From assembly GCA_018398575.1 (NCBI GenBank), contig JAGTXZ010000024.1, forward strand, positions 2,356,001 through 2,420,000: a stretch of 64,000 nucleotides of DNA, given 5' to 3'. Below the pieces are notes generated by a model. It did no database searches. It was not told the origin of the DNA and saw only the letters and a program-made list of their open reading frames with translations. Origin of the DNA: Ampelomyces quisqualis (lineage: Eukaryota; Ascomycota; Dothideomycetes; Pleosporales; Phaeosphaeriaceae). Of the stretch, positions 43,683 through 55,922 are shown in pieces. Numbering within the stretch: position 1 is the stretch's first letter; the number at the start of each line of letters is the position of its first letter. The position numbers and the translations under genes were made by a program.

Positions 43683-45904
43683 TCAAGCCTTCTTTTCGTA
43701 TGCCTTGCAAGCCGCTGTGAATACATTCAGCAGTTCCGTAAAGTCGCACACGTCCATCGATTCGAAGACGCCGCTCGAGTACGCCTTGAGATCACCAGCT
43801 CGCGGGCTCTTGATGCCAAAGGCAACCTTTGCGAGAAAGCGAGGGTCGTCGCGAACGCTGATTTTGTCCAACACCTTTTGCACTTTCGCCGGGTTTGGCC
43901 GCTGAGGTGGCTCGTTTGGTAACAATACTTGTGCATGCGTCTCGCACCATGTGCAATGTCCGCACTCCTCTGGTGCCTTGTTGCCAGTCTCGCCGAAATA
44001 TCCTGCAAGAGCCCGAGAGAAGCACTTCTTGTCCGTGATGAGATTGATGAGCGACTTTGTGCGGTCGAGGTTCATTTGCTCTGTGGACCCCATACTCTCA
44101 TCTAATTGTTTGATGATATCATCAATCTCTTTCTGCGTGGACGGCAGCGGTCGCTCAAGGCGGAAGCTGTTGCGCACACCCTCGGTCTTGAGCTCAATTG
44201 CTCCTTGCTCGTTCCACTGATTTAGCTTGCGCACGAGCTCCGCTCGCTCCAATTTTGATGTCTTCGCCAGCTCATCCACCGCAATGTGGGTCCACTTTGT
44301 CGCTTTGAAGGCAGATTTCTTGATGATACACGCAGCCGGCGTCATGTCCTTGCTGATTGCGTTCGAGTCCTTGGTAGTATACTTGTAGCTGGTGTACAGC
44401 GTACCGGCGGCGCGGAACAGCTTGAAATGCAACTCGAGCTGGGCATAAATGATACCCAAAGTTATGGCTCCAATGTCAACATCTTTGGCCTGTGTGTACA
44501 ACGAAACCGTGAACGTATCACCAGCTCGTAACTTTTGTCGTTCAGGTGAACACAGATCTGCAAGCAAAACCTTTAGGGAACGCAGCGATGGTCGTGCGCC
44601 GTAGGTGAAGATGTTGCGCAGGTAGAAATCTTTCGTTGACACATAGAACATACACACACTGGGCTTTCCATCCCTGCCGGCCCTCCCAATTTGCTGACTG
44701 TACGACTCGATGCTGTCGGGTATATCGAAGTGAACGATATTTCGAATGTCCGACTTGTCGATACCCATGCCGAAAGCGATCGTGGCGACCACAATCATGT
44801 TTTTGCTCGCGAGAAAATCGTCCTGGGTCTTGATGCGAACGTCTGTAGACATACCAGCATGATAGGGTCGTGCAGGAAACCCGCGTTGCTTCAACTCATC
44901 TGCCAATACTTCTGTGCCCTTCTGGAGAGTCACGTATATGATTGTGGGTCCAGGATGCTTTCGCAAATGAGTGATGAGTTTGGCCACATAGTCAGTACCT
45001 TTTGCATTGGCTTCCGCGAGCAGACGTAGATTTGGCCTGTACATCGTCGTTTGAAAGAGACCTTCACTGGGTATCGAGAATGCGTCTCGGATATCTTTGG
45101 CTACCTTCTCGGTCGCAGTAGCTGTAAGACAAACCACTCGCTCCACGTTGGCTTCTTTGGCAAAGCGAGCGATTTTCAAGTAGTCTGGACGGAAAGAGTG
45201 GCCCCATTCAGATATGCAATGGGCTTCGTCCACTGCAAGCAGCCGGATACCACCAGGTATATCTTTGAGGGAAGCAATGAAGCCCTCGCTGTTGAGTCGT
45301 TCAGGAGCGCAGTAGAGGAGGTCCAACCGGCCATTCCGCAGGTCATCTTGCGTGGCCAAGTAGTAGTCGCGACTGACTGACGAGTTCAGGACAGCTGCCT
45401 TGATGCCACGACGCAGCAAAGCGTCCACTTGGTCCTTCATGAGCGCAATGAGAGGCGATATGACGAGACTGACGCCTTTGCTTTGCGCGATGCGCCTACC
45501 AGCTTCCTCGTCCTGGTACCGGAAGCATACAGCCGGGACCTATGTCTATCAATAAGAGCCTGCATTCTCTGGTCAGGTGCACTCACCTGGTAGCACAGAC
45601 TTTTGCCACCGCCAGTTGGGAAGACTACGACTGCACTGCCACCATCCAAAATCCTCGCAATTGCTGCTTCCTGCTCAAGCCGGAAGCCGTGCAGACCAAA
45701 TCGTTCTTTGAGAATCTTGTTCGCAAGTACTACGCTTGGTGAGTCTGAGCGATCTGTGACACAGCCGATACGCGCGCGCTTTTGCAGATTGCCAGTAACC
45801 AGTTCGTGATCGCTGTGATGGCTCCGCTTGCCATTCACAACTTCATCCGTCGCGGCCACAAGGTCGGCTTCATCATCTGAACCGAGCCCAAAATCATCAC
45901 TCAT
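43683..45904 (-). CDS. RecQ family DNA helicase (short, RECQL1/RecQ2-like)
   Basis: Two exons: 45587-45904 and 43683-45539; 724 residues. A 3'-5' helicase acting in recombination and replication repair. Walker A is FPTGGGKS (about 95-102). The box following it is rejoined across a 47-nt intron as LCYQ|VPAVCF. Walker B is AVDEAHCISEWGH (about 208). Later motifs include VCLTATAT, YHAGM, VATIAFGMGIDKSDIR and QQIGRAGRDG. The RecQ zinc-binding cysteines are visible as KKCFSRALAGYFGE and ECGHCTWC. The C-terminus lacks an HRDC domain. The size is far below QDE-3/BLM-type RecQ proteins, so it is the smaller fungal RecQ. Confidence 0.94.
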
Positions 45905-46696
45905 GATGTACGATAATGATTGGCAGGTCTGCCAACAGCGTGAAAGCTGGTGTATAGCGTGTTCATCTAGCAATGGTGTGTTATTGTGAGGGAGTTCGTC
46001 TCACTAGTGGGCGATTCGATGCGGAAGCTAAACGCGTTGCAGGGGCCTTGATCGCGCCATCACGTGACAAAAAGCGGCAAGGAACCGCCAAGATGGGACG
46101 AAGCGAGTCTCTACTCGTCATCAGCACTCTACCGTTATAGACCTGTACACGCTCTACAAATCTGGCAAGCCACGAATATGGTGCAGAACTTCTCATCGGC
46201 TTCAGCTATGACGTCAATGTAATCCGAAAGGGGTACACGAACTCGACAATTGGTTGCAACTCAGGATCCTTTCAAACATCACGCCTTCTCCGTCACGCAG
46301 TACGTGATAATCGTTTCAACCGTTCCGGGGATATGCGACCAGATCGTTGTGCGTTATTGCGCTTTCAAGAACTGAGACAATCAAACATGGGCTGGTTCCG
46401 GTCAATCGAGAAAGTCGTGTCTCTAATGACATCCAGTAATGGAGCAGCCTAAGAATCGAGATACATTACACTCAAGATAGTGACCAACGTGTGTCTATAC
46501 TTCCGCAACCGGAAGGTACAGCACCGCCGGCCATATCAACGCCGCATGCCCTGCGCGCACATCTTTCGCCTCAGGATTAGAACATGACTTATACACGACT
46601 CTACTGCTCACCACCTATGAGAGAGGTGTCATGAGGCTCACCGTAGCGATTTCGGAGCTTCCAACCTAATACGCACATGTTATCCGATTTCCCAAG
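45905..46696. promoter_or_regulatory. Divergent region between RecQ and the histidine kinase
   Basis: 792 bp between outward-facing starts. No gene; frequent ACGTGA/CGTGAC-like words (46061, 46300) are not enough to name a regulator. Confidence 0.45.
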
Positions 46697-49600
46697 ATGC
46701 ATGTTTCGAAAGAGCCCAGGAAAATGCGAACCGTCGGGCTTGAAGCGATGGAAACTCTGGAATCCGATCCTTCCCCTGCGTTCATTATCGAGGTCGGGGT
46801 AGCAGCCCTACAGTTTGGCTTGCTGTTCACCAACAAGGCACTGCGCAATACAAATCTCCGAGATATGATCTTGGCGAAAAGTTCTGAGGCACTGCGTTTC
46901 AGGTCCTGGGCTCAGGCTCTTGGTCGAGCTTCCGAAGTACCGTATGTATTTGCAGGCTGGTCGTGGTCTGCTGTGTTAGCAAGTCGAAGTGGGGCGTTGA
47001 AGCTTGTGTCTGGCACACCGCCGACTACGTCGACATCGACCATTGTCCAGAATCATCGGGGCATTGCTTCAGCTGCAAACAAGGACGAGCCATATTCCAC
47101 ATCGCGTAGCAGGATTCACACCCAGTCGAAAGAAGATTTCATGAAGGACCTGAGTACGAATAAATCTCTCTTGCTGCAGAATCTACCACGCACAAATCTC
47201 AGCGCGCAATGGGAAGGAATACAGACGATGTTGGAAATGAGCGACGTTGGTGTTTTTGAGTACAACACAGAAGGCAGCTTGATGCATGCAAACGAGGCTT
47301 GGTACAGACAGAGGTTTGTTGTCGAAGCTTGTACAGATTCTCTTTGCTGATATAGTATAGCTCATATCCTCGAGATGTGCCCAAGCATGAGCGGTTAAAA
47401 TTTATGGACCTTATCCACGAAAACGACCGTGATCTGATCATGAGTATGTGGAATACACTGACAAAGGGCTGTCCAGTGACGTTTGAGATGCGATGGAAGC
47501 TGCGCAATGACGATCCCGGTGGGGCTGGAAAATGGGCTTTGACCTCTTGTATACCAATTTTCGACGATGATAAAGTGCTCATCAGTATTGCTGGTAATGC
47601 AATCGATATCGACGACCAAAAGAAATCTCAAGAAGCCACACAAGCACGAGTGGAGGCGCTGGAGCAGGCGAGATTGTCGGAGCTGAAATTTGCAAGATTT
47701 GCCAAGCTATCGCCAGTAGCCATCTACATATTCGTCCCAGAGAAAGGTGAGTCGCGTTTATTCGGATCGACTGTCATATCACTGGCTGCTCGTCTAACTT
47801 TGTTGTGAGGTATGCAATTCGTCAACGACCAATTCTACGAATTGACAGGACACGCACATACACCTCACAACCAGGTCGATTGGTTCAACCTGATCGCGCA
47901 GGATGATCTGAGAAAGGTGGAAAATGATTGGGACGGTATGCTTCGCGGGAAACGATCCGATGGGATTCAATTTCGTTTGAAAAAAACGTGGGTCAACCAA
48001 AATGGTGTGAGAGACAGTATCTGGGTGCAAAGCTCGAGCTATCCAAACGTTGAAGATGATGGCAAAGTCTTGAGTGGGTAGCACTAACCACCATAAAGGA
48101 CCGGTAGCTAATAAGACTACAGGCATTATGGGAACACTATTCGACATCAGTCAATTTAAATGGGCAGAAGACAGGGCAGAGGAAGCGCTGGCGGCAAAGC
48201 GTCAACAAGAAAAGTATTCAACCTCGTTACGACTGCTTACAGTGCAGATCGCTAACACTATGCAGCTTTATCGATATGACTTCACACGAACTGCGGAATC
48301 CTCTTTCGGCTGTTATACAATGCGCTGAATCAGCAATTGCCTCAGTAGAACATCTTCGCGCGCAAGGTATCGGCTCGAGAGATATCGAGGAGGAGATCGA
48401 CAGCACCATTGACTCTCTCCAGACTATAGTGACATGTTCATTACACCAGAAACGTGTTATCGATGATGTGCTCACATTGTCGAAACTCGACTCCGAACTC
48501 ATCCTCATCACACCGGTCAAGGTGCAACCAACATGTATTATCTTAGAGGCCATGAAAATGTTCGATGTGGAATGTCGACAGATGGACATGAAGCTTGAGT
48601 TTCGAGAAGACAAAAGTGTCAAAGAGATCGACTGGGTGATGCTCGATCCCTCCAGGTTGTTACAAATCCTTATCAACCTTCTGTATGTGCGCTATGATAC
48701 AACCGCCTGGAAGATGCTGACTTTTTGAAGCACCAATGCGATCAAATTCACAAAGGGCAGACCAGTGCGTAGGATTACAGTCGAATTTGGCAGCTCATGC
48801 ATGCGACCTCCAGAAGTTTGGGAAGCAGTCTCATTACGAACAGACGATCAACTGCGGACAAATATCCTGGAGCAACCAGAATGGGGTACAGGCTCAAAAG
48901 CGTATCTCTGGATCAAGGTGCAGGACACTGGTTGTGGTATGACAGAAGCTGAGCAGACCAAGCTCTTTTCTAGATTCACACAGGCGACTCCTAGAACGCA
49001 TGTGAAGTATGGTGGTTCTGGTCTCGGGTTGTTCATCTCAAAGACGCTGGCGACCATGCAAGGCGGAGCAATTGGTGTCTCTTCCGAGAAAAACGTGGGA
49101 TCTACATTCGCATTCTTCGTTAGTTGCAGGGTCACCGAAGCGCCTGCTAATCAGAAGACTGGTCACAACTCGCAACTTCGGCCAATTCCAAGCAGGCGAG
49201 GGGCATCGTTTGAAGAAGCCATGAGGGCGGTCAAGCTCAGTGTGCTTATTGTAGAGGACAATTTGGTGAACCAGAAGGTGCTCAAAAAGCAATTACAAAA
49301 GTTTGGCTGGACGGTCTACGTCGCAGGAGACGGCGAGGAGGCACTACAGTGGTTGAGGACAAGTTCTTACTGGAGAGGCAAGGAATCCCTAGAGACAAGC
49401 GTGGACATTGACCTAAATCGACGTCCGAGAACGGACACAGCTGACCATGACGGAAACGAGCTGGATCTAATCCTTCTCGATATTGAAATGCCCGTAATGG
49501 ACGGGTTGACATGCGTTAGCCGGATTCGCCAATGGGAAGACCAAAGCTTGCTTGGACCACCACGACCAGGTATCAAGACACAGAGATCGCAGTCGACCAC

Positions 49601-49808
49601 TTCGCTCTCGCCGATCACCTCTAGTCAGGACTGTACAACACCGCGTAAATTCAGGATCCCCATCTTGGCTGTGAGCGCGAACGCACGCATGGAGCAGATA
49701 CAAGAAGCGCTCAACGCAGGTATGGACGATGCAATAACGAAACCTTTTCGCATTCCAGAATTGTGGCCAAAGGTTCAGAGGCTGGTACCCAGGTTTTCGG
49801 GTCACTAG
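46697..49808 (+). CDS. Hybrid histidine kinase with PAS domains and receiver
   Basis: Six exons: 46697-47313, 47361-47746, 47810-48073, 48123-48213, 48266-48682 and 48731-49808; 950 residues. A His-to-Asp phosphorelay sensor, probably cytosolic since no membrane segment is seen. PAS-like regions include GVFEYNTEGSLMHANEAWY and MQFVNDQFYELTGHAHTPHN. The H-box is NFIDMTSHELRNPLSA with His at about 460. The ATPase has the N-box TNAIKFTKG, G1 QDTGCGM and G2 GGSGLGLF. The receiver has VEDNLVNQ, phospho-acceptor Asp at about 842 in LLDIEMPVMDG and Lys in ITKPF. It contains an unusual 30-residue insertion before LLD and another Ser/Thr-rich one later. Intron 3's donor (GTGGGT) is the least certain. 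The ligand is unknown. Confidence 0.9.
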
Positions 49809-50446
49809 AGATGGGCAGTGGTCATGATTCAGCAAGATCTCGTGTACTTCTTTGACATCCATTCCACTGTGTGATATTGGAGAAGTTTTTGATCCGCTAT
49901 TTTTTTCTGCCAAAGGTCTCAAGCGTATGCCACAACAGTGTTGGTATCAAGGGACTTACGACTGGGTCTGCCATGAGAAATCGCTTCATAAGAATAGGGA
50001 AAAATGGGTGTGCATGCCCCACAGAAGATCAGTTTCCATGCCTAGGACCGAGAGAGTGCACTGCGTGTACTGTACTGCTTTAGATCCAACCGAGGACTAT
50101 CTTCAAAGTCACAACTATAGCGCATGTCATGACGGGCAAAACACACCACGTACCTTTCAGCGGAAGGACCATACCGTAAGGCTTCTCAACCTGGTACATA
50201 GACTCAAAATGCTTCTACTGATCGAAGATTGAAAGCCCGCATTCCCTCCCATCGTATTACGCTGTGGCTTCTGTGACGCTATGATCAGCACCTGAGATGG
50301 ACGTATGGATCACCTGGCTTCGGCGAAAAGACTAATGTGCGTCTTCACTACGACTACCCTACGTACCAGTATTGAATGAACCTCGAATCAGTAGATCACA
50401 CATAACACATCATTCCGCAAATTGAACTAATCCTCATGCGAGTTAG
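49809..50446. other. 3' flank of the kinase gene
   Basis: About 640 bp without a supportable gene. A splice-acceptor-like ACTAATCCTCATGCGAGTTAG ends just before the coding-looking exon at 50447. Confidence 0.4.
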
Positions 50447-53400
50447 CAAATGATGCAGGGAGTCACTCCAAAGGACGATATATTTCAGCCCGAGGCGAGA
50501 AGGGTAGTGTACAACGGAGCAGATGAAGACTATCGCTGGGAACAGTAAGTACTACGTTACAGATTAGCCAATCAGACTACGTTACTGATCACTTTTGAGT
50601 GAACTACTTACGGTAGTGACGATCTAGGTTACAACTACGCTTCGTAGCCGTAGTACTGTGGCACAAGCTAAGTAGTACTGCTGCACAAGCCAAATACAAT
50701 TAGGTACTATTACTAAGCTGTAAATTGCACCCTAAGATTACTAGCTTTTAATTAACTCCTTGCACGTGTTTTTTAAGATCCTTAAGGGAGCTCTTTACTA
50801 CGTTGCGTAGCAGCTAGTTTTTCTGTAGTTATAGAGCTTCTATAGTATTAGCGGCTAGTAAATTGCAGTTGCACGTAATTGTTCTCTTAGCTAAGCTGAA
50901 GCAGCGCTTACACTTACAGCTTATGGCTAGAATAGAGAAGAAATCTGTAGCAATCTTAAAGAGGATTAGATAATAATTACAGCCTACTTTAAGCTACTAC
51001 TCTTATAGCTACTTAAGTAGCTCTATGTTGTCTTTACTTGCTAACGTATAGTTAACTACTAGTGCCTTAAAGTACTCCTATAGCTGCTTAACTTAACGCT
51101 ACTGCTTATTTGTATTATTTATAAGTAGGTAGAGGTTAATAGCTATTGTACGCTTATATAGATTATTAGAGTTAATATTATTTTTAGACTGCTTTTAGCG
51201 TAATATAGGTAGCAACTGTAAGTTTTATAAGTTGTAATCTGCCTCCTTATTAACGTACTTATAGAACACCTTCTCTATTAACTTAAGCGCCTTCTTATAC
51301 TAATAAGGATAGTGTTTCTATTGCGTTTAAAACTAGTTGTAGCAGAGCTATAGATAGAGCATAGTAGCTACAGCGTAGTAACTAACGTTAGGAGCTATAA
51401 GCAACCTAATAAAGTAGGTGTTAAGCTTCTTATATCTTAGTAAGATTGCAAAGCTTATATATAAGCTCAGAGCTGTGTAGCTGCTCTCTTACTTTATTAT
51501 AATATACTTACAAAGCCTGCAAATTAGGCAGCGTTTACTAAAGTAATTTAAAGCTGCTATAGCTGTTACTACTCTCTAGCCTCTTTGTTATCTTGTATAG
51601 TGCCTGCAAAAAGTCTATAAGCTTCTTAACGTTATTCTAATTCTCTTCTATAAGCGTGTTAGTAAGCAGGTTGTAGTTGTTGTTATTGTTATTAGTGTTG
51701 TTATTAGCTTAAAGCTTGCAGATAAAGCAGTTAATGTACTCTCTTAGTTTATAGCAGCAAAGTAGTATAAGGTAGACGCTGTTCTATTAAATACTGCTAT
51801 CTTAGCAAAGCTATAGTATGTTAAAGGTAAGAATTAGCTTATTATTAACCTCTTGTTGCACTAAGTTAAACAGCTTATAACGCTTATAAGACCTATACAC
51901 AGCATTTATAAAATTGTAAAGCTATCCTACAACTCTAAGCCTTTTCTAAAGCCTAAACTGCTCTTTAGGAGCAGTAGTAGCAAGCTCTACCTTTTAATTA
52001 CTTACTCTATCTCTATATATTATTACCTTTACAACTAGATTAATTATATAGCTAGCGCAGCGTATACGTTAGTGTTAAGCAAGGTAGACGTTAGGATAGA
52101 GGTTTAGACTGTTAATAAGTGTAGAGTTGTTACTTAACGCGTTATTACCTATAAAATAGTAAAACTTTTAAAATATTTTGTAGTAATTAATAGTATTGCG
52201 TATAATAACAGCCTAGGCAGCTCTAGTATAGTCTCTAAAGAGGTTATAGAAAGCAATAAGTATATTACGTTGCTTAAAGTTAATATCTAGGTTCTTATTA
52301 GTTATTTTAATTTTTCTACTAGCTAATATAAAAACTTGCTTAGTTCTAAAGTAATATATTATACGCGACACTAGAGCGTACAATCTAGCTGCTTTTGCGT
52401 ATTTTTAGGTAAAGTAGAGCGCTAAGGAGTGTACGTACTAACAAAATAAGCTATAACACTAAAAAAGCTTAGGTAGTTAGACAACGTCTATATATTAACG
52501 CTAATACTAATCCTGCTCTTTTCTCTTGTTAACAAGTCCTTTACTTTGCCTTTACGCTGCTTTAATAACTTTAGAATGTACTCTTATATAGTCTTATATA
52601 TATCTAGTAGTGCTGTAAGCAGCGCGCTTTAATTTTAAGTAAAAAGACCTTAGAAGCCTGCTAAAGTTGCATTTGCAAAGCTTATATCCCTAGTAATTAC
52701 CTAGTCTACTAGAGCTCTTTAGAAGGCCTCCTCTTGCTATAGAGTGTAAGTAGCTATTCTTCTTAACCTAGCTATCTTTGTAGCTTTAAAGGGCGTTAAA
52801 AACTGTAGTTAATAAGGCGTTTTAGGCAATAAGCTAGTGTTTAGATTAATCTAATAAACCTGCTTTATATGCTTATGTATATAGTAAGCACTAGATACTA
52901 GTTTAGCGTTATTTAAAGCTTAACTTTAATAGCAAAGCTTACACAAAAATAGCTTTAGTATTAAGCTCTTATTGTCCTTATACTTAAGCTTAACTCTATA
53001 ACGCTATATTATAGAAGGCAGCTGCCTGCTCTTTAGTATACTCTTATGCTGCACTTAGTATTCTAACTAATTACTTACTAGCCTCTTGTTATTAAGCGTT
53101 ACACAATTAAAATCTACTTTAAATAACATGCCTAGCACTTTATACTTACTCTTAGGCTGCTGCTGCAATTAACGCAGCTAATTAGATATAACAGAGTTTG
53201 TAGACAGCAAGAAAGATAGTAACAATAAAGAGAGGAGAGTAGTAGCTTTCTAAAGGCGCTGTAATGCTGCAGCATAGAAAATACTTAGAGTAGATTAACT
53301 AGATAACGCTTGTAAGCAAGATACACAGCTTATTTTAATAGCAGAAGAGGTAGTAATAAAAAGGGTGCGTATAGAGTATAGCTGCTCCTATATACCTACC

Positions 53401-53739
53401 TAGCTAGGCATAGGCTAGTCAGGCTGTATTAATATTTGCTAGGCCAAAGCTAATGTTTTGTGACTATAACAGACCTTACAGTAGCCTGCTAGCCTACTAG
53501 CAATTTCTAAAAATTTGACTGTACTAATTGTAACTACAGCTCTAAAACAGTTACTACTACGCTCTTAATTTGTCACTACTACAGTTACGGACCCACCTAT
53601 TCACCCTACGCTACTTACTGCTTAGTCAGCCGTAGACGGTAGCCGTATACCGCAGTAGTACTGCCCACTCCCGGCGCTGATGAAGACTGGAGCCAGACGG
53701 CGGCAGATGATCTGGAGTGGATGAAGCAATTCTGCAAAC
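50447..53739 (+). pseudogene. Small coding exon interrupted by a hAT-like transposon
   Basis: Coding-looking sequence precedes the transposon (50450-50530, MMQGVTPKDDIFQPEARR, then VVYNGADED) and follows it (53688 onward, WSQTAADDLEWMKQFCKQ, then AVVHEAGFEPGSRE and a stop about 53804). Deleting the element plus one 8-bp duplication joins the halves in one frame, ADED-WSQT, with no stop. The left half starts after an intron-like acceptor, so it may be a last exon of a longer gene, but no upstream exon is recognised. The joined frame shows no domain that I know. Confidence 0.65.
50531..53679. mobile_element. RIP-degraded hAT-like DNA transposon (about 3.15 kb)
   Basis: Strongly AT-rich sequence full of TA dinucleotides; in the line 51001-51060, TA occurs 12 times and AT three times. 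All frames are shredded by stops. The duplication ATGAAGAC flanks it at 50523-50530 and 53680-53687. Termini are imperfect inverted repeats: left TATCGCTGGGAACAG, right (reversed) CAGCGCCGGGAGTGG, both reaching AGTACT. Of 23 aligned bases 15 match, and five of the eight differences are transitions, including CA to TA at the first two bases. Subterminal GTAGT/ACTACG words recur at both ends. Eight-base duplication and CAG ends indicate hAT. No transposase residue pattern survives that I can read. Confidence 0.85.
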
Positions 53740-53804
53740 AGGCGGTGGTTCACGAGGCAGGATTTGAGCCCGGCTCACGTGAACTCTTGAGTTTTCTTAT
53801 TTGA

Positions 53805-54244
53805 TCGTAAATTTGCTATGGGTATGAACATGTACAAAGACCATTTCGCTTTTCTGTACTAGCGGATAATCCAGTCGTGACCGAAGGTTGGATTTTGAAT
53901 GCTGATGTTCGGATACCTGAACGCCAATGCTGAGAACCATGGTCCCAATGCTGAGAACCATGGTCCCAATGCTGAGAACCATGGTCCCAATGCTGAGAAC
54001 CATGGTCCCAATGCTGAGAACCATGGTCCCAATGCTGATGCGCCAATACCGATGATTGGAAATCGATGCCCGCATCGCTGAAAAACAAATTGCTGGATAG
54101 GTAGGGGCATAGACTCTACCCGTGGCAGAAGATTAACTCGTGGCACTGCGAATGAAGCGCGGAATCGAGAACTGAAAGATTACCCGACGAGCTTAAGGCA
54201 TGGCTTCAAGCCTGACCTGGGGACGCGCGGCATTACTCTTCCTC
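53805..54244. other. Spacer with a 21-bp minisatellite
   Basis: 440 bp between the interrupted exon and the zinc-finger-like gene. The main content is the tandem repeat. A 60-codon plus-strand frame (53899-54081) crosses it and would encode repeats of NAENHGP, but nothing else supports it as a gene. Confidence 0.5.
53926..54038 (+). repeat. 21-bp minisatellite, five identical copies plus a partial
   Basis: The unit AATGCTGAGAACCATGGTCC plus one further C is repeated without a difference, then a partial AATGCTGA. Since 21 is divisible by three it is open in several frames, giving NAENHGP on plus and GTMVLSI on minus. Confidence 0.95.
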
Positions 54245-55922
54245 CTAGTCAGCATGCCACGCAAAACTGTTGGGTCCGAAGGCGCCGCGGGAGACTTGGG
54301 CGCAATGTCCTGATCCTTTCGGGGTTCTTTCTCTACCAAGAGTGGGATCTGGGCTAGATGGTCGTACTGTTGTCAGCAAGTCTCCTCCTGAGCGAGGTCT
54401 GTTATACGTACAATGATCATCCTGGGAAAACTCGGTGTCAATCGATTTAACCTCCTCGTCGGTCAACTTACTGTATGCGCAATGCCTCATGATGTCGAAG
54501 TTGCGCATGTCGTGGCAATCCAACGCATGAGCTCTGAAGTCGCCAACGTCAAAGAAAACGGCTTTACCGTCTGCCATTCGAGCGTTTGCATGGCACTCCT
54601 TTGTTGTATGTTTATCCTTTATGATGCAGCGCAGCTCGACCCATCCTTCCAAGCTTTTATGCAAGAGAGGATGCCCCTTGCTAGGTCGTTTGTGAGATGG
54701 CGTATCGATCAGTTCTTTGTGATCATTTGCGCCGATGAGATCTACGGAATCACGACTTATGGCGGTCTGCCAGTACGTCAGTGTTACTGACTCGATCACC
54801 ATTGGAAAAATCGGGGGGACTTACCTTCATTGCGTTTCTTCTCTTGCGCTTGGATGCTCGAGGTGGCTCTGGCACTGGTTCACTGTCCTCTTCCATATGC
54901 TCATCACTAAAGAAGCCTGCTCCGCTCATAACCCGAACCGCGTCGTCGAATTCCTTTACAGACCTGCTTTGCTGGTTAGTACTGCAGTTATATCGCTCTA
55001 GGTGTCATCCTGAGGCTACCTGGAAGCGGTGGCGGTGAGATGTGTTGGTGCGGCTGTCATAGCCATGGCGTTTGGAGGGCGAGCTTCGTCGTTTGGATCA
55101 TGGCGGGGCGATTCGTAGACGAAAGCAGGGACTAGCTAGTCAGTAACATTTTTGTGAGGACAATAGATATACGTACTACGGTAGGCTACATTCGAATCAA
55201 ACGCAGTGAGTTCTCCGTGATTCAGCGGCCGCCTGTGACCTAAGATTGCTCCTCTTGCACCCTCGCCCAAGCCATGAATATCCTTGGCATGCTGTATGAA
55301 GTCTGCCATCTTGAAGTAAACTGCGAATTTAATCTTGCTAGCGCCGGCATTCACCCAGTGCGCATTGGTGTTGCACTTTGGGCATCGTAGTAGAGCCGAC
55401 TTATGGTCTACCAAGTTTCGCCACGACATCCGTTGGATACGATTATCCTCAACGCGATCACTGTACAGGTCTGGATTGAACTCATCGTACATATCAGAGT
55501 GAGATTCTACTTCAGGTGTGGGCCTCGGTTCGTTCGCGGAATGGAAGGCGCGCACAGTAGCTGCTGGCATGCGGATGGCAGAGTTGATCGGGGGCGTCGT
55601 GTGTTCGCAAAGTATCTAGCGTGTGTGAGCGCGCTGTTTGAGGCAAGCAAATTTTTTCTGCGCAGAGACAAGTACTCACGAATTTCTGCGACCTGAATCT
55701 CTCGAAGCCGTCTTTGACCAGGCGCTCATGTTCGCGTGTATTGGCTAGCTCGTCTTCCAGCCTTTTCCTTTCGGTCACATAATAGTTCTCTAATTCTCTC
55801 AGTTGTTCATCAAAACTGCGTTCAGCTGCCTCTGTGTCGATCTGAGCGTTGGACAATTTAGTCTCCTCATGGTTGTGCGCTTGGATCAAGGCCTCTACTG
55901 TGTAGGATGTCTCCAGCTCCAT
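54245..55922 (-). CDS. Hypothetical protein with coiled coil and two zinc-finger-like repeats
   Basis: Five exons: 55680-55922, 55177-55615, 55020-55131, 54825-54963 and 54245-54766; 484 residues. An optional in-frame 45-nt intron lies at 54367-54411. Residues 15-80 are Glu/Arg-rich and predicted coiled coil (ERSFDEQLRELENYYVTERK). Exon 2 contains LLRCPKCNTNAHWV, then MADFIQHAKDIH. Exon 5 contains ELRCIIKDKHTTKECH, then VGDFRAHALDCH. The two blocks share spacing and the pattern LRC, about 30 residues, F-x2-H-x4-H, suggesting an internal duplication of a metal-binding module. Exon 4 has a basic KRKRRN signal, fitting a nuclear protein. I do not recognise the family. Nucleic-acid binding is inference. 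Confidence 0.7.

Noticed and set aside
50522..53688. Reading the transposon flanks as a 10-bp duplication (GATGAAGACT), Mutator-like
   Set aside because: The 10-bp match is real, but using 8 bp aligns both termini as CAG-type inverted repeats, and either choice gives the same empty site. hAT fits better.
53926..54038. CRISPR-like repeat array
   Set aside because: Units are directly adjacent with no spacers; it is a minisatellite in a eukaryotic genome.
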